Source of the DNA: Rhodocyclales bacterium
GTDB lineage: Bacteria > Pseudomonadota > Gammaproteobacteria > Burkholderiales > Rhodocyclaceae
NCBI GenBank assembly: GCA_016177805.1
Contig: JACOUN010000097.1
Location: 22,427 to 86,426 of the forward strand
DNA length: 64,000 nucleotides
Direction of reading: 5' to 3'
In this document: positions 25,129 through 34,042 of the stretch, in pieces
Numbering within the stretch: the first letter of the stretch is position 1
Layout: each line of letters starts with the position of its first letter
The notes under the pieces: generated by a model
Told to the model about the DNA's origin: nothing
Seen by the model: only the letters and a program-made list of their open reading frames with translations
Databases searched by the model: none
Position numbers and translations under genes: made by a program

Positions 25129-25902
25129 ATGCATGTTGAAGGGCTGATGAGCTACGGACGCGATCGGGGGTGCGGCTGGCGCGCCTGGCTGATGGCGACA
25201 CTGGCGCTGGTGGTGATGAGCGGGTGCACGTCCATTCCGGTGGAACACCTGCCCAAGGCCGACGGGCTGCCGCTGGTGGGCGCCGCGGGCGTGATGCCCG
25301 AGCCGGAGTACCGGATACGCCCTGGCGACGATCTGGACATCAAGTTCTTCTACACCCCGGAGTTGAGCGATGCCGCCAAGGTCAGGCCGGACGGCTACAT
25401 CACGCTGCAGTTGGTCGATGATGTTCTCGCGGCGGGCAGGACGGCGCGTGAGCTTGATGATGAACTCACGGCGAAGTATGCAGCCCATGTGAAGACGCCG
25501 GTGCTGTCGGTGATCGTGCGTTCGTTCAAGGGATTCCAGGCGTATGTGGGCGGCGAGGTGGCGGTGCCGCAGGTGGTGCCGCTGGACGGCGGGTTGTCGG
25601 TGCTGCAGGCGATCTATCGGGTTGGCGGCACGTTGCCGAGTTCGCGCCTGCAGACGGTGATACTGATCCGCAAGGGCGACGATGGTCGACCGGTGCCGTA
25701 TCATCTGGATCTGAGCGACGAGGCGATCGCTCAGGGGCGTCCGGACATGCGTGTCGCGCTGATGCCGTCCGACGTGATCTATGTCCCGCGCTCGCCGATC
25801 GCCAACGCCAATCGCTGGGTCCAGCAGTACATCACGGACCTGGTGCTGTTCAAGGGAGTGCAACTCGGGTTCAGCATGGATTACGTCCGCCAACGTGACT
25901 GA
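25129..25902 (+). CDS. Polysaccharide export lipoprotein (Wza/EpsA-like)
   Basis: A 257-residue outer-membrane polysaccharide export protein. The signal sequence ends in a lipobox (VVMSG-C at about residue 31), making it a lipoprotein. The Poly_export domain begins at YRIRPGDDLDIKFFYTPEL and contains VRPDGYITLQLVDDVLAAGRTARELDDEL (landmark VRPDGYI). An SLBB-type segment (AYVGGEVAVPQVVPL...LQAIYRVGG) follows. The length is well below the 380 residues of E. coli Wza. ATG 25129 follows GGAG; ATG 25147 is an alternative. Confidence 0.9.
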   Translation: MHVEGLMSYGRDRGCGWRAWLMATLALVVMSGCTSIPVEHLPKADGLPLVGAAGVMPEPEYRIRPGDDLDIKFFYTPELSDAAKVRPDGYITLQLVDDVLAAGRTARELDDELTAKYAAHVKTPVLSVIVRSFKGFQAYVGGEVAVPQVVPLDGGLSVLQAIYRVGGTLPSSRLQTVILIRKGDDGRPVPYHLDLSDEAIAQGRPDMRVALMPSDVIYVPRSPIANANRWVQQYITDLVLFKGVQLGFSMDYVRQRD

Positions 25903-25960
25903 AGAACAAGAAGCACGTGGCGCGTCGCTGATCACGAATCCGGCTCGCGGAGTCTGACCA

Positions 25961-27091
25961 ATGTTGATGCGTACTCTATTACTGCTGTGTCTGTCGCTGA
26001 TGCCGCTGCCCCCGGCGCACGCGGAGCCTTTGCACTTCGGTGTCAACGCGATGTGGATTCCAGGCGATGCCGCCACGCTGACCGAGCGGTTTCGCAAGGC
26101 CCGGTCGCTGGGCGTGACGCATGTCCGCATGGACTGGGAGTGGCGCCAGGTGGAGGCTACCCCCGGCACTTACCAGTGGAGCCGGCTCGACGACCTGGTG
26201 CGCGCCGCGCATGCCGAAGGTATCGAGTTGCTGCCCATCGTCCACTATGCGCCGGACTGGGCGGTGCGCCCGGAAACCAAGCCGGCGGACGTGTACGAGA
26301 TGGCGTTGCGCGAAGATACCTTCTCGGAGTACGCGCGCTTTCTGCTCGCCTCGATCGAGCGCTATGGTCCGGGTGGGTCGGCGCCATTCGCGTTCACCCC
26401 CATCCGCGGCTGGCAGGTGTGGAACGAGCCCAACATCAAGCAGTTCTGGGGGCCGGCACCGGACCCCGGCAGTTATTCACGCCTGATGCAGCGCGTGCAT
26501 CAGGTCACTGCCGGAGTTCGCGCGCGCGTGCAGATCGTGCATGCCGGGCTGGCCAAGGCGGATCTGCTGTTCATGTGGCAGTTGTGGGACATCAATCCCG
26601 CGCACGGCGAAACCTTCGACGTGATGGCGGTGCACCCCTATGTGTTCGACTGGCGTGATGGAGTGCGCCAGCCCGAGGCCATGGACCGCGATGTCGCCGA
26701 GTATGCGGCGCTGGGATTCGTCGGCAGCGTCGCCGATCCTGGCTATCTGGGCAAAGTCTTCAACCTGCAGTTGTTCATGACCTTGCGCGGCGCGGTCGGC
26801 AAGCCGGTATGGATTACCGAAATGGGGTACTTCGTGGGCACCCATCGCCTTGGCGTGAGCGAGCAGGAGCAGTCCGCGCGCCTGGCGAAAACGGTGGATT
26901 TCATCAAGCAGAAACTGACCGACACGCCCTATGGCGACGGCTTGCGCGCCTATCCGACCAACGTGCGGCGGGTGTACTGGTTCGCGCTGGAAGACTACCC
27001 GTCGTCCGATGGCATGGGCAATTTCGGGTTGTTCCGCGCCGATGGCAGCGCTCGTCCGTCGGCCGATGCGTTTCGCGCTTATACCCGCTGA
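25961..27091 (+). CDS. Secreted clan GH-A glycoside hydrolase (GH39/PslG-like)
   Basis: A 376-residue secreted glycosidase. A signal peptide ends near AHA-EP (residue 21). The catalytic barrel has the acid/base Glu in WQVWNEPNIK (E156) and the nucleophile in VWITEMGYF (E287), with HVRMDWEWRQVE and PIVHYAPDW earlier, all typical of clan GH-A and close in layout to GH39. Such periplasmic hydrolases occur in other EPS clusters (PslG in the Psl locus), where they trim or release the polymer during export. Here it lies between the export lipoprotein and the Wzz-like gene, supporting that role. The exact glycoside is unknown. Confidence 0.85.
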   Translation: MLMRTLLLLCLSLMPLPPAHAEPLHFGVNAMWIPGDAATLTERFRKARSLGVTHVRMDWEWRQVEATPGTYQWSRLDDLVRAAHAEGIELLPIVHYAPDWAVRPETKPADVYEMALREDTFSEYARFLLASIERYGPGGSAPFAFTPIRGWQVWNEPNIKQFWGPAPDPGSYSRLMQRVHQVTAGVRARVQIVHAGLAKADLLFMWQLWDINPAHGETFDVMAVHPYVFDWRDGVRQPEAMDRDVAEYAALGFVGSVADPGYLGKVFNLQLFMTLRGAVGKPVWITEMGYFVGTHRLGVSEQEQSARLAKTVDFIKQKLTDTPYGDGLRAYPTNVRRVYWFALEDYPSSDGMGNFGLFRADGSARPSADAFRAYTR

Positions 27092-27103
27092 AGGGATCAG
27101 GAC

Positions 27104-28621
27104 ATGACCATACGGGATATTCTCAACACCTTGTGCAAGCGTCGCCTCGTCATCGGCGGGTTCATTCTGGCCTCGCTGGTCGGCGGATACGCCGGACTCA
27201 AGCTGATCGCCCCAACCTACGAGGCGACAGCCCGACTGCTGGTGCGCATCGGTCAGGAAGACATCTACATGCCGGTGCTTGCCTCCAGCCAGTTTCGCAC
27301 CCCGATGATGGCCGTGGTGCGCGAGGAGCAGTTGCGCTCGGAGTCGAACATCCTGGTCAATGCGGATCTGGTCCGGCGGGTGGTCGAGGATGTGACGCCG
27401 CAAGTGCTGTTCCCCGGCATCGACGTGGTGCACCCGTGGTACACGCCCAAGGGCGTGATGCAACGCCTGATGGCGGTGTACCGGGCGATGGAGGACTACT
27501 TCATCCCGCTGTCTTCGGACCGCACCCTGAATGAAATCGCGGTGGAGCGCTTCCAGCGCGATCTGCGCGCCGATGCGGTCAAGAACTCCAACATCATCGA
27601 GGTGTCGTTGCGCAGCAAGTCGCCGGATGCGGCGGTGCTGGGGGTGAACAAGCTGGTCGGGTACTACCTGAACGAGCGGGTGCGCATCTACCGGCGCGAG
27701 CAATCCGGATTCTTCACCGAACAGCTCGAAGCCCTTGAGGTGCAGATCAAGGAGACCGAGGCGGCGGTCGACGCGTTTCGCGTGCAGGGGCAGCTAGTCG
27801 ATGTCGACAAGCAGCGCAACGCCCAGATCGATCGCCTCGAAGAAGTACGCAAGCAAATAGACGAGCACACGGTAGCGGTAGCGGAAACCGAGCAGCGGAT
27901 ACAGACACTGCGCGAACAGCTCGCGAAGCTGCCGGCGACGGTACGTCTGGCGGGCGCGGAAACGGCCAACAGTTACGCGATCAGCGAGATCAGCAAGCAA
28001 CTCGCCGATCTGCGCCGCCAGGAGGCTGACATCGCGGAGCGCTATTCGGCGTCGGATCCGCGTCTGGATGCGCTGCGCCAGGAGATCGCGGTGGTCGGCA
28101 ACATGCTGACCGACTTGCACGGCACGCGTGACACATCCTCGCAGCAGGGGATCAATCCGCTGCATGCGCGCATCCGCGACGACCTCATGAAGAGTGAATC
28201 GGCGCTGGCGGGCCTGCAACAGGCGCTCAAACGCTGGCAGACGCTCGAGGCTGATGCGCTGTCGCGTCTGGGCGGGTTCAACAGTCAGGAGGCGGAGTAC
28301 AAGAAACTCGTGCAACAGCTTGAAGTGCTGCGTGACACGCGCCAGTTGTACCTCGAAAAAACCGAGGAAACCCGCTTTGTGTCGGCACAGGCGGCGGCCA
28401 AGATCGGCAACGTTTCGGTGGTCAATCTGGCCACCGCCCCAAGCCGCCCGGTCAGCCCCAAACTGTGGCTGGTGCTGCTCGGGGTGATCGCGGTAGGGGT
28501 GATCGGAGGGACAGGGCTGGCGTTCGTGATGGAGTTCTTTGACGACAGTCTCCATTCCGAAGCCGAAGTCCGGCGCTATCTGAAGCTGCCGGTGCTCGCG
28601 ACCGTCCCGGAAATGGCGTGA
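27104..28621 (+). CDS. Wzz-like polysaccharide co-polymerase (chain-length determinant)
   Basis: A 505-residue inner-membrane protein with two membrane segments, near residues 14-34 and 460-485, and a large periplasmic domain. It has the Wzz entry ATARLLVRIGQED, the PVLASSQFRTP motif typical of the long GNVR type, and a long coiled coil between about residues 200 and 400. The short cytoplasmic tail (HSEAEVRRYLKLPVLATVPEM) is a docking site for the P-loop partner in related systems. It probably sets the EPS chain length together with the degenerate P-loop protein. It follows the glycosidase gene by 12 bases. Confidence 0.88.
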   Translation: MTIRDILNTLCKRRLVIGGFILASLVGGYAGLKLIAPTYEATARLLVRIGQEDIYMPVLASSQFRTPMMAVVREEQLRSESNILVNADLVRRVVEDVTPQVLFPGIDVVHPWYTPKGVMQRLMAVYRAMEDYFIPLSSDRTLNEIAVERFQRDLRADAVKNSNIIEVSLRSKSPDAAVLGVNKLVGYYLNERVRIYRREQSGFFTEQLEALEVQIKETEAAVDAFRVQGQLVDVDKQRNAQIDRLEEVRKQIDEHTVAVAETEQRIQTLREQLAKLPATVRLAGAETANSYAISEISKQLADLRRQEADIAERYSASDPRLDALRQEIAVVGNMLTDLHGTRDTSSQQGINPLHARIRDDLMKSESALAGLQQALKRWQTLEADALSRLGGFNSQEAEYKKLVQQLEVLRDTRQLYLEKTEETRFVSAQAAAKIGNVSVVNLATAPSRPVSPKLWLVLLGVIAVGVIGGTGLAFVMEFFDDSLHSEAEVRRYLKLPVLATVPEMA

Positions 28622-28640
28622 GGCCGCGAGCAGCGCATCG

Positions 28641-29927
28641 GTGAGCGTGACAGCCGTTCTGCGCACCCTGGGCGCGCGCGTTTCGGGCGCGTTGCAGGTG
28701 ATGACCGGGCAGGCCTTGTACAGCCTGGCCAACTTCCTCACCATCCTCGCCGTGGGGGCCTGGAGCGGGCAGGAGGAACTGGGCGCCTACGCTCTCGGCT
28801 TGTCCTGCTATGTGCTTGCCTATTCGATGGGCGACACGCTGGTGGCGACGCCGTACACCTACTTTCGCGCACGGCCGCTGCGCGATGCGCGTGATCTGGA
28901 AGCGGTGGCGGCGTGGGGCACGTTCATCGTCGCGTCGCTCGTGGGGGTCGGGCTGACGCTCGCGTGGTGGGGCGATGTTTCAGGTCTCGCCCGGCTGTGG
29001 CCGGTCCTGCCGATCGCGATCGTGTTCGGTTTGATGCGCGAATACACGCGTCGCCAGTTGGTTGCGCAGGGGCGCTTGACGCGGCTGTTCCGGATCGATC
29101 TCGCGGCCTCATTGACGCACATGGCCGGTATCGTGGCGCTGGGGTTGGCCGGCCTGTTGTCGGCGCGCTCGGCCTACGTGGTCATGACACTGGCGGCGTG
29201 GGTGATATTCATCCCGATGCGATCGGCCGCGCAGTGGCGCCGGATTGCAAGCGCAGGCACGGATCTGCGGGCGGTCCTGGGCGACTACATCGAGTACGGA
29301 CGGTGGTTGTTCCTGGGTGGGGTGTGCCATGTCGGCAGCGTACAGATCTACCCATGGCTGGCCATGCTGGGAGGCGGGGAGCGGCAGGCGGGCCTCTATG
29401 CGGCATGCGCGGCATTGGTCAATCTGCTCGGGCCGCTGTTCCTTGGCCTTACCAACTACTTCCGGCCGCTGTTCATGGCCGCTTTTCACCAGCGTGGCGC
29501 TACCGGGTTCCTTTCCTATGTGGTGAAGCGGGGGCTGCTCTTCGTCGCTCCCGCGGTTGTGGTTGCGCTGGCGGTCGTTGCGGAAGGCGGCAACGTGCTG
29601 TCCCTGCTGTACGGGGAGAGTTATCGCACCGCCGCGCCGGCGCTGATGTGGATGAGCCTGGGCATGTGCGCGGTGGCCGCATCCGCCGCGCTGCAACTGG
29701 CACTGCTGGCCATGCGCGCCCCTGCCACCAACCTTTACTACCATGGCACGGCCTTGCTGTTGCTGGTGGTAGTGGCGTGGCTGCTGCGCGAGCAACTGAG
29801 CCTGATGACGCTGGGGCGGATGTACGGAGCGATCAACGTCGCCGCGTTCGTGGTGCTCGGCTGGCTGTGCTTCAGCGTCTGGCGCGCGCAGCCGGATGCG
29901 CGCCGGATTTTGTCCCGTTCCGCCTGA
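28641..29927 (+). CDS. Oligosaccharide flippase (Wzx-like)
   Basis: A 428-residue membrane protein with about 12-14 membrane segments and a MOP-superfamily layout. It starts LGARVSGALQVMTGQALYSLANFLTILAVG, with a cytoplasmic RRQLVAQGRLTRLFRIDL loop in the middle and a second half beginning GDYIEYGRWLFLGGVCHVG (landmarks RRQLVAQG and GRWLFLGG). In this locus it is the likely Wzx that flips the lipid-linked EPS repeat across the inner membrane. The start is GTG 28641, 20 bases after the Wzz-like stop. It is the last gene of the EPS cluster. Confidence 0.85.
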   Translation: MSVTAVLRTLGARVSGALQVMTGQALYSLANFLTILAVGAWSGQEELGAYALGLSCYVLAYSMGDTLVATPYTYFRARPLRDARDLEAVAAWGTFIVASLVGVGLTLAWWGDVSGLARLWPVLPIAIVFGLMREYTRRQLVAQGRLTRLFRIDLAASLTHMAGIVALGLAGLLSARSAYVVMTLAAWVIFIPMRSAAQWRRIASAGTDLRAVLGDYIEYGRWLFLGGVCHVGSVQIYPWLAMLGGGERQAGLYAACAALVNLLGPLFLGLTNYFRPLFMAAFHQRGATGFLSYVVKRGLLFVAPAVVVALAVVAEGGNVLSLLYGESYRTAAPALMWMSLGMCAVAASAALQLALLAMRAPATNLYYHGTALLLLVVVAWLLREQLSLMTLGRMYGAINVAAFVVLGWLCFSVWRAQPDARRILSRSA

Positions 29928-30069
29928 AGTGCTGACTCGCCGCAGTGTTCTGTTATCGTCGCCGGTCCCGCAGCCTACGCGCCCTGTATCTCCCTGGGGG
30001 GCGCAGGCAAACTGGCCCTGTGCGGCACTTGCCGACAAGGCCAGCATCAGCCGCCGGATGTTCAGTCTT

Positions 30070-31143
30070 TCAATCCGTTCCCATCGCTTGCGCAACCAGT
30101 TTTTTGCATTCGGCCAGGTATTCCTTCCATGGCACGAACAGCAGACTGACGGGGTAAGGCGCGCCCTTGAAGACCTCCGCCTGTTTTAGTTGGGCGTCGG
30201 TGAGCGTCATCTGACCGGAAAAGGCCGCATAAACCTGATCCCATACCCGCTGTGGCCCAACGGGGGGAGGCGGGCTGCCGCAGGCGCTCCAAATCAGATG
30301 GGTGTCGTTGTACATGGCCATGTCGGCCAAGTCTCCCGGCTCCAGGTCGGTGACCGCCGCACAAATCCGGTTGGCCATTTGGTGACAGACTCCGGAATGG
30401 AGATAGATGATTCCGCTGCAATCGCCAAGATGGAGTTTGCCTCTTGATTTCACCGGCGAAAGGTCAGGTTTGTTACCGTAGTTCGTCCGAATATCATTGG
30501 GATCGAAGCAGCAAATCGTTCTGGCCAACCGGAGCTGGGCTTCTGTTGCCACGAATGACAGGGCGGGGTAGATCCAGTCTTCCGTATGTTCATTGGTCGA
30601 GGTTCCCCCGTAACAATCGAAGTTCACCGTCTGACTGCCGTCGAAGCTCACGACCTTCACATAGGCGTGGGCAGCCGCTTGTCCGATAACCGGTACGTAA
30701 TAGCAACCGTAGTGCCCGACGTTGAAGATATGGGCCGGCGGGTTATCGGTCCAATCCGACTTGATGATCAACGTGAAGGAGCGCTCGTTTCTCCGGGTAT
30801 CCAGATATTGGGGGTGGGGATTTGGGGTTGGACCTTCCATCCGATTTCTGGTGTGGCTGTTGTTGGCCCTTAACCCGGCGCTGGCTCGGTCGCGATCGTG
30901 GGAACTCGGGTCGGCATAGGCAAAAAATTCAATGGTAGCCATGTTGAGAATGTCCTGGACATACCACCAGCCCCAGTTTCCGTTCTTGTTCAAGAGTTGG
31001 TTGGGACTGTCAATCGCTCCGATTTCCACTTCGCGCCCTGCCGGCACGAGCGTGCCTGAAGGGCCGCTAAGCTGAGTACCCCAGCTTCCAACACATTTGA
31101 AATCGTGCTTCGATTGATTCTCAACCCGGATTGTCATCGCCAT
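30070..31143 (-). CDS. Orphan protein of unknown family
   Basis: I do not recognise this 357-residue protein. There is no signal peptide or membrane segment. The N-terminal part is rich in Gly, Trp and Asn (GSWGTQLSGPSGTLVPAGRE, then NGNWGWWYVQD) and looks like a beta-sandwich. The middle has PPAHIFNVGHYGCYYVP. The C-terminal third contains GKLHLGDCSG and HSGVCHQMANRICAAV, where Cys and His are spaced like a catalytic or metal site. The DNA is visibly less GC-rich than its neighbours. ATG 31143 is fixed by an AGGAGG eight bases upstream. It is isolated between the EPS cluster and the DUF1566 block and may have been acquired horizontally. A secreted-effector or toxin-like role is possible, but there is no direct evidence. 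Confidence 0.7.
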   Translation of the reverse strand: MAMTIRVENQSKHDFKCVGSWGTQLSGPSGTLVPAGREVEIGAIDSPNQLLNKNGNWGWWYVQDILNMATIEFFAYADPSSHDRDRASAGLRANNSHTRNRMEGPTPNPHPQYLDTRRNERSFTLIIKSDWTDNPPAHIFNVGHYGCYYVPVIGQAAAHAYVKVVSFDGSQTVNFDCYGGTSTNEHTEDWIYPALSFVATEAQLRLARTICCFDPNDIRTNYGNKPDLSPVKSRGKLHLGDCSGIIYLHSGVCHQMANRICAAVTDLEPGDLADMAMYNDTHLIWSACGSPPPPVGPQRVWDQVYAAFSGQMTLTDAQLKQAEVFKGAPYPVSLLFVPWKEYLAECKKLVAQAMGTD

Positions 31144-31170
31144 TTTCAAGACCTCCTCATAGGATTTTCG

Positions 31171-31356
31171 TCAATCGCCCGCGTTACCGATGGTTGGTGC
31201 GGGCTGGATTTTCCGGGGGAACCCCAGACAGCAAGGTCCCTCGGCGGCGCTGGCGGCGCGGCCGGCCAGAACAGGATCCCCGGCCGCCTCGACGATGTCG
31301 GCGAAGTGGCGCAGGAACTCCGGGTTGTCCTCGATCAGCGCGACGCGAATGGGCAT
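31171..31356 (-). pseudogene. Truncated response-regulator fragment
   Basis: The first 42 codons read like a receiver domain (VALIEDNPEFLRHFADIVEAA...LAGRAASAAEG) and then run into unrelated sequence. DNA at 31239-31350 matches 36451-36560, inside the NarL-type regulator gene at 35931-36569, with only a few mismatches. The phosphoacceptor Asp and the DNA-binding domain are absent. It is best read as a decayed partial duplication. Confidence 0.82.
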
Positions 31357-31429
31357 GATGCGGCCGCGTTTGGGGAGGGGGGCGGAGGAAAGCGGCAGTA
31401 GTGACTGAAGGAGCACATGGCTGTTAGCG

Positions 31430-31479
31430 TAGAGCGCCCGCCGCCGAGCGCCTATCCCACGAACATGCTATTGCCCCGG
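31430..31479. repeat. 50-base repeat, copy A
   Basis: Ungapped copy of 34043-34092. The first 12 bases are identical, the next 10 are diverged, and the following 22 (31452-31473) are identical. This copy lies just after the 3' end of the larger DUF1566 gene; the other copy covers the 3' end of the kinase gene. Confidence 0.8.
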
Positions 31480-31480
31480 C

Positions 31481-33115
31481 TCACATGCCGCGCGCGGTGC
31501 ACCACAAGTGATAGTGCGAACGCGCCAGACTGAAGGTTGCCGGGTTGGTACCGGGCGGCACTGCGGCAAGGTAGGCCGCGTAGGTGCCGGGCGGAATCGC
31601 GGCCAGCGGCGCTTGCCACGCGGTCGTGTTCAGCGCGGCACTGGAGTTCGCCCGCCACGGGGTGGCCTGGGCTGGGTACGGTAGCCATTGTCCGGCGCTG
31701 TTGAGCACCAGCAACACGCCGCCCGGAAGTTCGGCCACGATGTAGACATCCACCGGCTGGGCAAACGGCGCGAGCGAGACATTCAGCCACAGATCACGCT
31801 GCATGATCAGCGCGCTCGACAGCGGGCGCGCCGTGGCGGCCTCGGTCGAAGCGAATGTGTTCACATCCGGGCCGGTGCAGGCATACGATACCGGCGCGAC
31901 GGGAAAAGGCAGGGTGCTCTCCGGAGCGTCACCACCACCACCGCCACCGCCACCCGCCGCAGTCACGCTGAACTGCGCCGCCACCCCGCCCACGGTCAGC
32001 GTCGCCACCCGCGTGCTGGCCGCCGCCCCGGCGGTCAGGCGCACTTCTAGCAGCGCGCCGTTTGTGACCGTGCCCGGCGCGCTGGTCCACGCCCCACCAT
32101 TCACGCGGTACTCGGGGCTGCCTTCGCCGGCGATGCCGATACCGGTCGGTGCCGTGATGCCGGTCACCGTCTTGTTGTCGGCCGAGGCGGCCAGCGCCCC
32201 GGCGATCGCGTTGGTCACCGGTGCGTAGTTTCCGAGGGGGTCCGGGGTCGTGTCACTGCCTCCGGTTGCCGCCGTCACGCTGAACTGCGCCGCCACCCCG
32301 CCCACCGTCAGCGTCGCCACCCGCGTGCTGGCCGCTGCCCCGGCGGTCAGGCGTACTTCGAGCAGCGCGCCGTTTGCGACCGCACCCGGCGCGCTGGTCC
32401 AGGCGCCGTCATTCACGCGGTACTCGGGGCTGCCTTCGCCCGCGATGGCAACTCCGGTCATGGTGTCGATGCCTGACACCGTCTTGCTGTCGGTCGAGGT
32501 CGTCACCGCCCCGACCGTCGCATTCGTCACCGCCGTGAAGTTCCCCAATGCGTCCGGGGTTGCGTCACCACGGGCGTCAAAGGGGGAGAATGACTGTCCG
32601 CCGCGCACGAGGCGAACGTGGTGAGTGCCGCTGCGGAAGTCGAAGTAGGGGACACCATAGGAGAAGTTCACGCCCCACGCACCGTACGAAACGCCGGCGT
32701 AGGGTGAACCCGACCAGAAATCATCGTTCGGGGGGGCGGGGAAGATCGTGTTGTTGATCGCCGGATAGGCACGGCACTCCTCGACCAGCGAACGCAACTC
32801 GTTGATGTTGGGCAGGCGCCAGCCGCCGCGGCCGGCAAAGTCGTGGGCTTCGGCCAGATCGAGCGCGGCCTGCCAGGTGTGCGTGCTCGCAGTACCCGTG
32901 CAGGTTGCGCCGCTCCAGGTCTGCCCTTCGCTGCAGCGCTTCCACATCAGCCCGGTGGGCTTGTGGATCACGGTACCGTCACCATAGTCGGTGTAGGCGC
33001 TGTCCGGATTGACCGGCGGAATCGCGTTCTGGCAGATCACCGCATGGGCGGGCGCGAACGGGACGGCCGCGAGGATTGCCAGGAGAAATCGGAGCAGAGG
33101 GCGAGAGGTCTTCAT
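31481..33115 (-). CDS. Secreted DUF1566 protein with two tandem 104-residue repeats
   Basis: A 544-residue secreted protein with a signal peptide ending near PAHA (residue 26). An N-terminal DUF1566/Lcl-type C-lectin-like domain follows (GLMWKRC, GWRLPNINELRSLVEECR, FWSGSPYAG and VRLVRGGQ). Next come two nearly identical 104-residue repeats containing GEGSPEYRVN-GAWTSAPG and STRVATLTVGGVAAQFSVTAA. A Gly run leads into a C-terminal beta-rich domain (TFASTEAATARPLSSALIMQRDLWLNVSLAP, landmark QRDLWLNVS). The ATG at 33115 follows GGAG; further upstream codons look unconserved. It is a plausible surface adhesin, but function is not demonstrated. A second DUF1566 gene precedes it. Confidence 0.85.
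   Translation of the reverse strand: MKTSRPLLRFLLAILAAVPFAPAHAVICQNAIPPVNPDSAYTDYGDGTVIHKPTGLMWKRCSEGQTWSGATCTGTASTHTWQAALDLAEAHDFAGRGGWRLPNINELRSLVEECRAYPAINNTIFPAPPNDDFWSGSPYAGVSYGAWGVNFSYGVPYFDFRSGTHHVRLVRGGQSFSPFDARGDATPDALGNFTAVTNATVGAVTTSTDSKTVSGIDTMTGVAIAGEGSPEYRVNDGAWTSAPGAVANGALLEVRLTAGAAASTRVATLTVGGVAAQFSVTAATGGSDTTPDPLGNYAPVTNAIAGALAASADNKTVTGITAPTGIGIAGEGSPEYRVNGGAWTSAPGTVTNGALLEVRLTAGAAASTRVATLTVGGVAAQFSVTAAGGGGGGGGDAPESTLPFPVAPVSYACTGPDVNTFASTEAATARPLSSALIMQRDLWLNVSLAPFAQPVDVYIVAELPGGVLLVLNSAGQWLPYPAQATPWRANSSAALNTTAWQAPLAAIPPGTYAAYLAAVPPGTNPATFSLARSHYHLWCTARGM
31962..32567. repeat. Two tandem 312-base coding repeats
   Basis: Start points of the same sequence at 31962 and 32274 give a period of 312 bases, which is 104 codons. 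The two units inside the DUF1566 gene are highly similar, so they arose by a recent duplication or are kept uniform. The second unit fades near 32567. Confidence 0.88.
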
Positions 33116-33206
33116 CGAGAAACTCCTGGGGCAATGTCGAAAAGGTGAGATTGCCGTTACGGGCCGCGTTGATCGTGCATGCCGGATCGATGTCAAGGGA
33201 GCAAGA

Positions 33207-34001
33207 TCACTGTCCGCCGCGCACGAGACGAACTCTGCTGATGTCTGAGCTACGGTCGCCCATGCCTCCGCTGCCTTGGCTGAAGCTCACGACCCACGCG
33301 AAGCTGGAATCGTAGGCGAAGGGCGAGCCGGACCAGAAACCCGAACTCGGCGAGTTCGGAAAATAGTCCGGGTCGATCGCCGGGTTGGTACGGTTGCGAT
33401 CGGCAATGCCCTCCAGTTCCTTGACCGTCGGCATGCGCCAGTCGTTAAAGCCGCACAGCGCCGCTGCGTTGACCGCGCTGACGTAGTTGCTGGTATTGCA
33501 CTCACTCAGACCGAGCGTGGCGTTGCATGTGGTGGTATCGCCGATCGTACCGGGGTTGCCGTCAGGACTGGCGGGGTCGTACCAGGTGTAGGCGTGGCCC
33601 CGGTGGCGTGTCTGCAGCGTGTCGTCGAGTTTGACCTCCCACACCCGTCCGGTGACGTTGTCGCGCGTGCACGCCCAGTCGCCGGGGTTGGTGCCAAGCA
33701 CGGCGCTGGCCGGCAGTGCCGTGCCGTCGTTGGCGATCTTGGTGAAGTCGAAGCCGTTGGCTGCATCGGCGCTGCCGCCGATCTTGGTCAGCACTCCGGC
33801 CTGGGCAGCGGCGTCGCGCCCGTAGTCGGCGTCCTGCCCGGCGGGGTTGGGGGTGCATGGCGCGGGGGTGTTGCCGTCCGGGTAGCCGCCGCACAGGGTG
33901 ATGCCGGTGTCGTTGAGGGGGGCGGTTTGCGCCGATGCTGCACACAACGCGACGAACAGGGCAAGGAAGGCCCGCGAGGGGGAGTGATGGAACGGATGCA
34001 T
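33207..34001 (-). CDS. Secreted DUF1566 (Lcl-like) protein
   Basis: A 264-residue protein with a signal peptide (cleavage near SAQT-AP, about residue 26). A single DUF1566 domain follows: LCGGYPDGN, then DNVTGRVWEVKLDD, ALCGFNDWRMPTVKELEGIAD, FWSGSPFAYDSS and VRLVRGGQ at the very C-terminus. The end FWSGSP...VRLVRGGQ is shared with the neighbouring larger protein, but the sequence in between differs. This fold, a C-type-lectin-like surface domain, is used by adhesins and by some variable proteins. The gene lies upstream of the larger DUF1566 gene on the same strand, with 91 bases between them. Confidence 0.85.
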   Translation of the reverse strand: MHPFHHSPSRAFLALFVALCAASAQTAPLNDTGITLCGGYPDGNTPAPCTPNPAGQDADYGRDAAAQAGVLTKIGGSADAANGFDFTKIANDGTALPASAVLGTNPGDWACTRDNVTGRVWEVKLDDTLQTRHRGHAYTWYDPASPDGNPGTIGDTTTCNATLGLSECNTSNYVSAVNAAALCGFNDWRMPTVKELEGIADRNRTNPAIDPDYFPNSPSSGFWSGSPFAYDSSFAWVVSFSQGSGGMGDRSSDISRVRLVRGGQ

Positions 34002-34042
34002 GGGGCTTGCTCCCGGGCGCAGAGGTGGACTGCCCGGTAGCC

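Noticed and set aside
31481..34001. A diversity-generating retroelement around the DUF1566 genes
   Set aside because: No reverse transcriptase, template repeat or accessory gene is present in the window; the similarity of ends is explained by the domain itself.
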